From Zelonia costaricensis (Eukaryota; Euglenozoa; Kinetoplastea; Trypanosomatida; Trypanosomatidae), in the NCBI GenBank assembly GCA_030849075.1, contig JASAOO010002911.1:1-13350 (forward strand): a stretch of DNA of 13,350 nt, read 5' to 3'. A program made the translations under genes and the position numbers. The notes under the pieces were generated by a model, which saw nothing but the letters and a program-made list of their open reading frames with translations, searched no databases and was not told the origin of the DNA. Position 1 is the first letter of the stretch, and every line of letters begins with the position of its first letter. Positions 1 to 6,803 of this stretch are shown one piece after another.

Positions 1-817
1 ATGGAAAAGAGAAACACTCGAGGGACAGAACGGCGTAGGTCGTGGTGGAGGAAGGGATCGTGTTTGCGGGGGCGCGGGGGGAAAGGCGGCGCGGGCTTGG
101 CCTCCCGTGTGTGCAAGCCCCACGGCACAGGCTGCAGCGTAGGGGAGGGGGGGGACGGAGGAAGGGTGAGCAAAGGCCAATACGCGTCACGGGGGCCGGG
201 TGCGCCAAGGCCGTACGTGTGACGCAGACGAGAGGACACAAGAAGCGGGCAAGTGGAGGGCAGAATTGCGCCAGGGAGGTCACCGAGGGATCGTACGGCG
301 GCAGAAGGGGAAAGGCGCACGCAGTGGTGGGGGGCGTGTGGGTCTGGGTGTGGGTGTGCAGCGCTTAGGCGGGTTCCCCTCACCTCCAAGTTGGGCGAGC
401 GGGTGAGGCGGCGATGGCACCGGGAGCGGGAGGAGCGGGGTTCGGGGGTAACGAGGGGGGGGAGGGGAGGAGTGAGAGGAGGGTAAAGGGGGGAGGGGGT
501 GAAGAGAGGAGGAGAGGGCGGCGCGAATCTGCGAAGCTGCCACCTCCGTCTGTGTTTTCCTTGCTGCTGTCGACCTCGGTGGAGTCTGTCTTTTTTTTCC
601 GCGTCTTTGCGTGTCCGTTGCCTTCTCAAAATGAAGACCGTGCGCACACGCCCGTCGTCTGCCCACCGCCCCAGCAATGCACCTGGACTGCGTGGGAGCA
701 GCAGCTACCGCCGTCACAGGGAAACAAAATGGCGTCACATCTCCGACCACTCCCAGTCCCCCGCCCTGTTCGTGGCGCGGCGGAGGGAGGGCGTGCCCGT
801 TATGCCCATCTCGCGGA
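1..817. other. Left spacer / 3' UTR of the 286-residue gene, no supported CDS
   Basis: I find no credible gene here. Several overlapping frames are open on both strands, but this reflects a strongly purine-rich plus strand (G/A runs at about 430-520) that lacks stop codons, not coding constraint; the longest minus frame would start at a GTG (979-981). In the transcribed (minus) sense it is the 3' UTR of the gene ending at 818, followed by polypyrimidine tracts that would direct trans-splicing of a gene beyond the left edge. The run at 430-520 also has several G-tracts on the plus strand. Confidence 0.6.
132..168 (-). promoter_or_regulatory. Candidate trans-splice acceptor for the gene beyond the left edge
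   Basis: On the minus strand a pyrimidine run (168-141, with eight consecutive C) is followed after a few bases by GCTGCAG, whose AG falls at 133-132. This is the usual arrangement for spliced-leader addition in trypanosomatids. The gene it would serve must begin left of base 1, so it cannot be confirmed here; the purine-rich block at 430-520 is an alternative tract. Confidence 0.3.
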
Positions 818-1678
818 CTACACGCCGTCCTCCGAGGAGGCGGTGGTGGAGAAAAGCAGGCGGCACGCGACGTCGGCCGAGGAGGCGCGCACGCACGCGG
901 AGTCTTCATGCAGCGGAAGGGCATCCGCCCGCAGTCCCCGCGCCGGCAGAATCGGTGAACAGCCCGGCACGTGGGCGTCACACGCGGCGGACGGTCCCGG
1001 CAGATGGAGCGCGTCCTCTGAGGGCAGCGAGTCGCCGTCCCACCGCACCGTCGTCACGCCGCCGCGCACCCCCGCTTCGCCAGCACCGTAGCGAGCGAGG
1101 TAGTAGTGGAGGTAGTCGCACGAGGTGAGACTGCGCAGGGACGCCCGTGTCGGCGTCTGTCTCTTCTCGTCGCGGTGCACGTAGGCGGCACTCCGCACAG
1201 CCCGTGCCTTCGGCTCCGACGCGGCGGGTAACGCGTCGAGCACGGTGGAGGCTGCCGCGCCGGGCTTGTCAGAGAGAGACGTGAGAAGACTCTCCTGTTG
1301 GACGCCTACGCCACTCGTGCGATGCCGGTGCGTGCGGTGGCGCTTGTGCAGGCGGAGCTCAAACAGTGGCGCCGGAGTCGCGGCGCTTGCTGCCGCATTG
1401 GCCGCCTCGCTGCGCCGCTGCATCGCCAGTGGGGAGTACGACGCCAGGGACGATGCGAGCGATGGCGAGGACGAAGCTGCCCCGGCGTCTGGCGTGCTCG
1501 TCACAGGTGGGGACAAAAAGGAGAGCGCCGACGACGATGCCACAGACGGCGTTAGTGCGGCATGTGCGGGACGACACGCCTTCTCCTGCCCACCATGCAC
1601 GCGGGATGAGGCTTGATGGGCGACCGTGCAGCTGCGCTCTAGCCCGGCGAGCAGTGCCGCGCACCGATCTGCAGACAT
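818..1678 (-). CDS. Hypothetical protein, 286 residues, Ser/Ala-rich
   Basis: I do not recognise this protein. The frame runs from ATG 1678 to a TAG at 820-818, and the codons checked near its end mostly finish in G or C, as in the other genes. Residues 41-104 are a Ser/Ala/Pro low-complexity stretch, 111-120 form a His/Arg-rich basic patch, and 185-212 (with SCDYLHYYLARYGAG) look the most ordered. I see no signal peptide, membrane span or catalytic motif. The start is favoured because no ATG occurs between it and the acceptor at 1830; the frame stays open upstream to a TAG at 1747-1745 but without another ATG. It lies downstream of HAP2 in the same transcription unit. It could be a lineage-specific protein; a chance open frame is less likely given its codon use. 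Confidence 0.6.
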   Translation of the reverse strand: MSADRCAALLAGLERSCTVAHQASSRVHGGQEKACRPAHAALTPSVASSSALSFLSPPVTSTPDAGAASSSPSLASSLASYSPLAMQRRSEAANAAASAATPAPLFELRLHKRHRTHRHRTSGVGVQQESLLTSLSDKPGAAASTVLDALPAASEPKARAVRSAAYVHRDEKRQTPTRASLRSLTSCDYLHYYLARYGAGEAGVRGGVTTVRWDGDSLPSEDALHLPGPSAACDAHVPGCSPILPARGLRADALPLHEDSACVRASSADVACRLLFSTTASSEDGV

Positions 1679-1829
1679 GCGGCAGTCGGCGAAGTCGTCG
1701 GAGTGGAGAGGCGGGAGGGGGAGCTGCAGCCTGCGCCCTACTGTCTATGCGCAGACGCAGCCTTGTGCGGTCTACGGTGAATCTAAGGGAAGTGTAAAGG
1801 CGAGGAGAGGGGCCTTCTATGCGGCCGAG

Positions 1830-1853
1830 CTGAGATGCGAGGAGGGGAGAAAG
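1830..1853 (-). promoter_or_regulatory. Trans-splice acceptor for the 286-residue gene (proximal)
   Basis: On the minus strand a 20-odd-base pyrimidine-rich run (1853-1832) ends in CATCTCAG, with the AG at 1831-1830. Splicing here gives a 5' UTR of about 151 bases without any ATG before the annotated start at 1678, so the start would be the first AUG of the mRNA. This is the best candidate for the gene. Confidence 0.5.
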
Positions 1854-1902
1854 TCCGCGGTGCTGCGGTCGAACTCTTTTGGGCCTCGTACGAGTAACTG
1901 CT

Positions 1903-1927
1903 TGTGTATGTGTGTGTGTGTGTGTGT
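1903..1927. repeat. (TG)n microsatellite
   Basis: A nearly pure TG dinucleotide run, with one TA interruption near its left end. In the transcribed minus sense it reads as a CA repeat lying upstream of the proximal acceptor of the 286-residue gene. Such dinucleotide runs are common in spacers of this group. Confidence 0.9.
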
Positions 1928-2318
1928 CAGGATGCAGCGTGTCTCTGGCATTGTGTGAGCCATGCGCGAGGCGGCAGGAGGAAGTGAGCAGAGTTGAAGT
2001 AGCCGATCGTTCCGCAATACCAGTGGCACGGCACTTGAGACGCCCCGCTCACATCCGCAGACATCATCAGCGCTTTGGCGCTGGGCGGCATCTCTACGCC
2101 CGCTCCCTTCTACAGAGCACACCGCGTTGCACACCGCGCGACACGCGAGGCTCTCGCTCACCTCCAAGCGCAAGCGGAGGCTAGAGGAGGCGCGTCCCGG
2201 CATCCCACCGCACGAGGGCGGCATCCCCTCCCTCACCTGCACCGGCACGTGCGTCCCGGTGTGTCCGTCGTCGTGCATTCCGTGCGTTCCTCTAATCGGC
2301 ATACACGCGCACGTTCAG

Positions 2319-2340
2319 CTGAAAGGAGAAAAAAAAAAGA
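2319..2340 (-). promoter_or_regulatory. Alternative (distal) trans-splice acceptor
   Basis: On the minus strand ten consecutive T (2338-2329) lead into CTCCTTTCAG, AG at 2320-2319. By sequence it is one of the strongest acceptors in the window, but use of it would give a 5' UTR of about 640 bases with several upstream AUGs (for example at 2302), so it is either an alternative site or serves an unrecognised transcript. Confidence 0.4.
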
Positions 2341-2869
2341 ATGAAGCGTCTCCGTCGAGAGAAGGTGGAGCGGTCGCCGAAAGCAATGCAGAAACGTGTC
2401 GCCGTCTGCCTTGTCTTCGGGCACGGCGTGAGGGAGAAGGGGGGAGGGGGCGCCGCCTTTGCACGTTGCCACACGCAGGTGGCTGCGGTGTGAGAGGGGG
2501 AGGGGAGGGGAGGGGGCAGCGCGGCTGAAGACAGGCGAGCAGACAGACAGCGTAGAAGGTTGAGGCGCCGCGCACACACAGAGACAGAGAGGTAGGAAGA
2601 CACGAAACGGCAGGAGAATGCGAGAATGCGACTGGAACGGAGGTGACGCGTGGCGAGGCGAGGGCAGGGAGGCGGGCAGGAGAGGGAAGTCGAGAGAGAT
2701 GAATAGGCGGAAATTGAAGGAAGTACCACACACACACAAGCAGGAGGGAACGGAGGCAGCACCACGGATAGCTATGAATGAATGGAAGAGCAAACGACAA
2801 ATCAAAAGAAAAATGTGCCGTCTCGCAAAGCGGACGAGTGCAGCGACAGCTGCGGAGCACCAGCACGAT

Positions 2870-2888
2870 GGCGGCGGCGGCGGCGGCG
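2870..2888. repeat. (GGC)6 trinucleotide repeat
   Basis: Six tandem GGC units on the plus strand, GCC in the transcribed sense, within the putative 3' UTR of HAP2 about 190 bases after its stop. Confidence 0.85.
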
Positions 2889-2989
2889 CACGATGCATAC
2901 GCACCTCTTCGCGCGTACACGCACGGGTTCGGTGCATGCGAGCGTCCTCCCCGCACAGAGCACCACACACAGGATAGTCGGAAGCAAGG

Positions 2990-3027
2990 CTGGATAGAGA
3001 GAAAGGCGAAAAAAAAAAAAGGAAGAA
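2990..3027 (-). promoter_or_regulatory. Strong polypyrimidine tract plus AG just downstream of HAP2
   Basis: On the minus strand CTTCTTCC and twelve consecutive T (3020-3009) are followed by CGCCTTTCTCTCTATCCAG, AG at 2991-2990. This is only about 85 bases after the HAP2 stop. It could be a cryptic acceptor, or it could help define where the HAP2 transcript is cut and polyadenylated, since the two events are coupled in these organisms. Confidence 0.4.
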
Positions 3028-3074
3028 GGGCGTGCCTCGAAAGAGAAGGCAGCACGCTTCACGTGCGCAGGCCA

Positions 3075-5603
3075 TCAGTGATACGGGTCGTGCGTCTCTG
3101 GGTACTGCTGGTGTGCCGGGGCACCCCAGGACCCAGCACGGTACGGCGTCGAGCGCGACGGCGGCAGCGCCGAGGCGGCAGCGGCGGGGCCCTCGTTCTC
3201 CGGCCAGTCATCGCCGTAGCGCCGGCCCATCGGCATCGACGCCGCGTACCTTGCGGCGGGGGAGCGGGGCGAGGGGGGCGTGTAGTACGGCGGCAACGCC
3301 GGCTCCTCCGCCGCGCCCCACTCCGGGAGAGGGGGCACCAGCGCGGGGCGCGGCGGCGGCATGACGCGCAGCGGAGACGCGAACGACGGCGGCGGTGTCG
3401 GTGCAGGGGCAGGGGCGGGCGTGGGCATCGCCATGGAGGGGTAGTACACCGGGGTGGGCACGTACACCGTAGCCGGCGACGGGGCAAGAGACGGCGCGTA
3501 GGCGAGTGAGTCCTGCGTGAGCTCGAGGCTGCGACTGTCCCCCTCCCCCTCCCCCTCCTCGATCCTTTTCTTGCCGTCGTGGGCGCAGCGTGTGGAGGTG
3601 GACGCGGTCTTCGCGCGGTGCTTGGTGGGGGTGCTGCCGCCCCTGGCACCGCTGCGGCTGCGCCGGCTCGCCTCCCGCGTGGACTCGACCGTGTCGGCAT
3701 CCCGCTCGTCGCGGGCGTGGCGCCGCTGCCGCTCGTTGCGCTGGTGCGCGCTGAGGCTGTACAAGCAGCAGCAGAAGATGTGGCGGAACCGAATGACGCA
3801 CATGACGGCGGCGATGATGAGCACGTATGCGAGAAGGTCGAGCAGGATCAGCTGCCAGCACCGCCGCTGCGTCGCGCAAACGATGTTAAGGGTACTGCAC
3901 GCCGCGCAGCTGGCCGCGGAGGGCTCCAGCGTCGTGTCGCCGCCGTTCGCGTCGGCCGAGCCGCCCTGCGTCCCGTTCGTTGGGTCGACCGGCTTCACCG
4001 TCCACGACACCACGCGCGAGTCGGTGACCACCTCCTCGGCATTGCGCAGCTCCACCGTGCAGCTGGCGGTGCCCGACTGAAAGGAGTTCTGCATGTATAC
4101 GTTGAAGGTGACGGTTGACTCCTGCTGCGCGGCGAGGGAGCGGGTCTGCGACGCCATGGGAAACACCCCTGCCGTGCACCGCTGCACCGACACCTCGACG
4201 CGGCCCGTGACAGACGCGGTGTTGCGTACCACAACGGTCAGTACACCGTCCGTCGAGCTCGCCACGAGGGTGGCCTTGTTCAGCGAGGCCGAGACGATGA
4301 TGGCGTTGGCGACACCGACGATGTACTGCAGGTCGTCAGCGTTCACGGCCAACGTGAGCATCGTTGCGGGCGGGGACTTCACGAGGTAGGAAAGGTACGG
4401 CGAGAGCGAGCCGCCGCCGCCGCTGCTGGGGCCCGCGTCGCGCTCGAGGTTGAAGGTGCCGTAGCCGGAGGCGAGGTAGAGCGGCGTCTTGCCTGCCGCG
4501 AGCCGCGCCATGTCGGTGCTGCGGTAGTCCTCCAGCTGCGAGTGCAGGCAGCTGCCGGGGTTGAGGTTGCAGCGGTTACCCTGCGAGGCGAAGGCCTCGT
4601 AGGAGACGCCCACCTTGTCGCACTCGCGTCCGTCCAGCGTGACGAGGTTGTTCGCGAGCAGCAGCCATTCCGCCGACCCCGCCCGCACCCGCGCGTCGTT
4701 CGGTGGCACCGCCGGCGCGAAGAGCATGCGCGAGGTGAGGTCGAGCGGCTGGTCGGGTGGCGCGAAGTTGCCGATGATGCGGGCCTGCACGTCCCACCCC
4801 TGCCCCGCCGTGTCCCCGGTCATGCCTGGGGAGAGCTGCATCACAACCTTCTGCGTTGTCGTTGACGAGCCGGCGCCGGTGACGTTACGCGAGAGCGTGA
4901 CGTTCACGGTGAACCACGTCACGTAGCCGCCAATCGTGTACCCGCTGTACCACCGCTCGCCGAAGCGGAGGCAGGAGGCGGTGGTGTATTGGTCAAACAC
5001 GTTGCACCCCGCGTTGGCGCGGGCGGCGGCGTTGCACAGGCCGAGCGTCTGGCACATGCTGCAGTCACAGCAGAACCCCTGCGAGTACGGGATGGCCACG
5101 CCGGCCGCGTCGTGGGCCAGCCCGCACGTTGCCGTCGCGGCGTTGAAGTCGGCGCTGCACTGGTTCAGCAGCGACCCCTTCACCGTTGCCTCGGTGGGCT
5201 TGGCGTTGTAGTTCTGCACGTAGAAGAGCGGGTAGCGGTAGCGGACGGTGCTGCGACTGGCGGTGACGCGAAGCGGCTCGAACAGCACCGACGTCGCATT
5301 TTTCACCGTCCTGTCCGCCGCGCTGTTGACGAAGACGAGCGACTCCTCGCCCGGGAGCTGCCTGGCATCCACCGTAACGGTCACCACCATCTTCTTGGAG
5401 CAGTTAAGAGGCGCGTCGCCGGCTTCGGTGCAGTAGGAGATGGCAGAGCTCGCCACCAGCGCCGCCCGCACCGGCCGCGCCAGCCACACGAAGAAAAGGA
5501 AGCACATCAGCGACAGCAGGGCTGCGCCGCGCAATGCACGTAGCCCCGGTGCACCACGCGTCACGCGCCGGCGCGCCAGCGCAGCTGTGTTGCCGACGTT
5601 CAT
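3075..5603 (-). CDS. HAP2: HAP2/GCS1 gamete membrane fusion protein
   Basis: Single-pass membrane protein expected to fuse gamete membranes; the family has a class II fusogen fold. Residues 27-42 are a hydrophobic signal core, with likely cleavage near 47. The family core is clear: QGFCCDCSMC at 175-184, then SCLRFGERWYSGYTIGGY at 210-227 (the Cys-Leu...Trp-Tyr pattern of HAP2-GCS1). The ectodomain has 20 Cys and sequons at Asn 67, 102, 234, 240 and 543; 440-537 resembles the Ig-like domain III. The membrane span is about 583-604, followed by a Cys triplet (611-613), a basic segment, EEGEGEGD (682-689) and a Pro-rich tail with PPYY at 771-774. ATG 5603 is chosen because the frame continues upstream only to a TTG at 5615, and it is the first AUG after the acceptor at 5705. 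Total 842 residues. Family assignment is secure; fusion activity is inferred. Confidence 0.95.
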   Translation of the reverse strand: MNVGNTAALARRRVTRGAPGLRALRGAALLSLMCFLFFVWLARPVRAALVASSAISYCTEAGDAPLNCSKKMVVTVTVDARQLPGEESLVFVNSAADRTVKNATSVLFEPLRVTASRSTVRYRYPLFYVQNYNAKPTEATVKGSLLNQCSADFNAATATCGLAHDAAGVAIPYSQGFCCDCSMCQTLGLCNAAARANAGCNVFDQYTTASCLRFGERWYSGYTIGGYVTWFTVNVTLSRNVTGAGSSTTTQKVVMQLSPGMTGDTAGQGWDVQARIIGNFAPPDQPLDLTSRMLFAPAVPPNDARVRAGSAEWLLLANNLVTLDGRECDKVGVSYEAFASQGNRCNLNPGSCLHSQLEDYRSTDMARLAAGKTPLYLASGYGTFNLERDAGPSSGGGGSLSPYLSYLVKSPPATMLTLAVNADDLQYIVGVANAIIVSASLNKATLVASSTDGVLTVVVRNTASVTGRVEVSVQRCTAGVFPMASQTRSLAAQQESTVTFNVYMQNSFQSGTASCTVELRNAEEVVTDSRVVSWTVKPVDPTNGTQGGSADANGGDTTLEPSAASCAACSTLNIVCATQRRCWQLILLDLLAYVLIIAAVMCVIRFRHIFCCCLYSLSAHQRNERQRRHARDERDADTVESTREASRRSRSGARGGSTPTKHRAKTASTSTRCAHDGKKRIEEGEGEGDSRSLELTQDSLAYAPSLAPSPATVYVPTPVYYPSMAMPTPAPAPAPTPPPSFASPLRVMPPPRPALVPPLPEWGAAEEPALPPYYTPPSPRSPAARYAASMPMGRRYGDDWPENEGPAAAASALPPSRSTPYRAGSWGAPAHQQYPETHDPYH

Positions 5604-5704
5604 CGTGGCGTGCAAGGGCAGAGGAGGCGCGGGCTTGGACTGCGACTAGGCGGACAGGGGCTTGGGAGGAAGCAGGGAAAGGACTGAAGGTGTGGTTGGT
5701 GCGG

Positions 5705-5775
5705 CTGGGAGAAGCGTCGCCAATACACACGGGAGAGAGAGAAAGAGCGAAGGAGAAGGGGAGGAGGAGCGGAGG
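5705..5775 (-). promoter_or_regulatory. Trans-splice acceptor region for HAP2
   Basis: A minus-strand pyrimidine-rich tract (about 5775-5731) is followed by CTTCTCCCAG with the AG at 5706-5705. The resulting 5' UTR of about 101 bases has no ATG before the HAP2 start at 5603. A second possible AG lies at 5686-5685 (CACCTTCAG). Confidence 0.5.
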
Positions 5776-5922
5776 ATGGTGCGCAGTGAACGTGGGTTCC
5801 GTCGAGAAGACGAGTCTGCGCGCCGCCACCGCACACACGCACATACGTGGAGAGCAGTAGTGGAACGGTTGGAGAGTTGTGAGGAAAGAAGGGAAAGTGG
5901 GGATTAGAGAGTACGCCTTCAC

Positions 5923-5984
5923 TCGGGCGAGCCCGATAAGCGTGCAGGGGAGGCGCGAAGCGTGCGCCTGCCACCTTGACTGGC
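5923..5984. repeat. Cluster of three short inverted repeats
   Basis: Three stem-forming units occur in a row: TCGGGC/GCCCGA (5923-5936, two-base centre), AGGCGC/GCGCCT with a seven-base loop (5951-5969), and GCCA/TGGC (5970-5984). They lie upstream of the HAP2 polypyrimidine tract, towards the end of the preceding mRNA's 3' region. Individually short, so chance is possible. Confidence 0.4.
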
Positions 5985-6208
5985 GCTTCACATGTGCTGC
6001 TCCGTCCCCCTCCCCCTCCCCCCGTGAGCCTCACAACGGAGGACTACCACGCACACGGAGGGGAGGGAGGGGGTGCGTGGATGGGCGACCACATTGTGGG
6101 GCTGCCGGGGTCCGCTTGCCTGCGCTGCGTGGACGTCGTGCAGGGCGCCAACACGATTGCGCTGATGGGCTGCCTCTTGTGTATTCAGTGTTCCAATTGA
6201 ATCGCCTC

Positions 6209-6286
6209 TGTTTCGCGTTGGGCGCAGCCTTAAGCATGCGAGGGGTGCACATGGGTCAATGCCAGATAGAGAGCAAACGCGAAACA
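6209..6286. repeat. 11-bp perfect inverted repeat with 56-base loop
   Basis: TGTTTCGCGTT at 6209-6219 is the exact reverse complement of AACGCGAAACA at 6276-6286. In the transcribed sense it would form a stem-loop in the 3' UTR of the arrestin-like gene, about 520 bases after its stop. The surrounding sequence is less repetitive than the rest of the spacers, so the match is not a by-product of simple sequence. Confidence 0.6.
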
Positions 6287-6547
6287 ATAGACAAAGCAGG
6301 TGATCCGGCGCCGCAGCTCTCCGCCGTTCCTCCCTCTGCGGATGGGGAGTGTGCTCCACTTTCGAATATGCACGGCTCGCTAGGCGTGGGGTGGGGGGGG
6401 AGACGTGATAACTCAAAAGGTGTGCCGAAGGAACGGGGGGGAGGGAGGGCGGGCAACAGCGCACCCGCCGAGCACTTCAACACGCACATACACCCACCCA
6501 CGAACACGCATGCGCATCCAGGGAGGCATGCACCGTCTCAGACGTGT

Positions 6548-6566
6548 CTCACGCCTCGCGTGAGGC
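6548..6566. repeat. Overlapping alternative hairpins
   Basis: CTCACGC/GCGTGAG (6548-6554 and 6558-6564, three-base loop) overlaps GCCTC/GAGGC (6553-6557 and 6562-6566, four-base loop), so two mutually exclusive stems can form. Located in the 3' UTR of the arrestin-like gene, about 240 bases after its stop. Confidence 0.45.
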
Positions 6567-6758
6567 GCACCAGTGCGCACGCGACAGGACGACGCCAGCC
6601 CCTCGGACAGTGGAGGCGGCGTCGGGTAAAGGCGCCCGCCATCAAAGGGGCGGATATAGATGCCCCTGCACGGTCCGACAGCGTGCCCTGTGCAGAAGTC
6701 GGAGAGGTCAGGCGCAGTCGGCAACCACAACACCCTCCCCCCCTCTCCTGTCGCCGTG

Positions 6759-6789
6759 CACACACATACACACACACACAAACACACAC
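6759..6789. repeat. (CA)n run next to the arrestin-like stop codon
   Basis: A nearly pure CA run, which in the mRNA sense is a UG repeat beginning about 15 bases after the stop codon of the arrestin-like gene. UG-rich elements can bind RNA-binding proteins; a role here is only a possibility. Confidence 0.85.
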
Positions 6790-6803
6790 GCGCACAGGCT
6801 CAC

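Larger units (their letters stand above)
1679..3074. other. Spacer between HAP2 and the 286-residue gene
   Basis: It holds the HAP2 3' UTR and the 5' UTR of the downstream gene in the minus sense. Three minus-strand frames are open for long distances between 2233 and 3075, but they overlap each other and translate to Ser/Leu/Phe/Pro-rich sequence, which is what pyrimidine-rich DNA without stop codons gives. Contents worth noting are polypyrimidine/AG signals at 1830, 2319 and 2990, a TG run at 1903-1927 and a GGC run at 2870-2888. I see no RNA gene. Confidence 0.6.
5604..6803. other. Spacer between the arrestin-like gene and HAP2
   Basis: It contains the 3' UTR of the arrestin-like gene and the 5' UTR of HAP2, read right to left. 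I find no ATG-started frame with convincing codon use; the plus frame from 5976 begins at TTG. Its middle (about 6090-6400) is less purine-skewed than other spacers and contains an 11-bp inverted repeat. Inverted repeats at 5923-5984 and 6548-6566 and a CA run at 6759-6789 are listed separately. Degenerate SIDER retroposons are known in Leishmania 3' UTRs; I could not match this stretch to one. Confidence 0.6.

Noticed and set aside
280..981. 233-codon minus-strand frame
   Set aside because: Starts at GTG, overlaps the end of the 286-residue gene in another frame, and is mostly translated polypyrimidine sequence.
1817..2302. 161-codon minus-strand frame upstream of the 286-residue gene
   Set aside because: It contains the TG microsatellite translated as His-Thr repeats and overlaps the proximal splice acceptor; more likely leader sequence.
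2233..3075. 280-codon minus-strand frame whose ATG overlaps the HAP2 stop (TGATG)
   Set aside because: The overlap suggests coupling, but trypanosomatid mRNAs are monocistronic. Two other minus frames are equally open here, so the openness reflects pyrimidine-rich DNA.
6090..6460. Possible degenerate SIDER-type retroposon
   Set aside because: Composition differs from the adjoining polypurine spacers and the position in a 3' UTR fits, but I could not identify the family signature, an A-rich tail or target-site duplication by eye.
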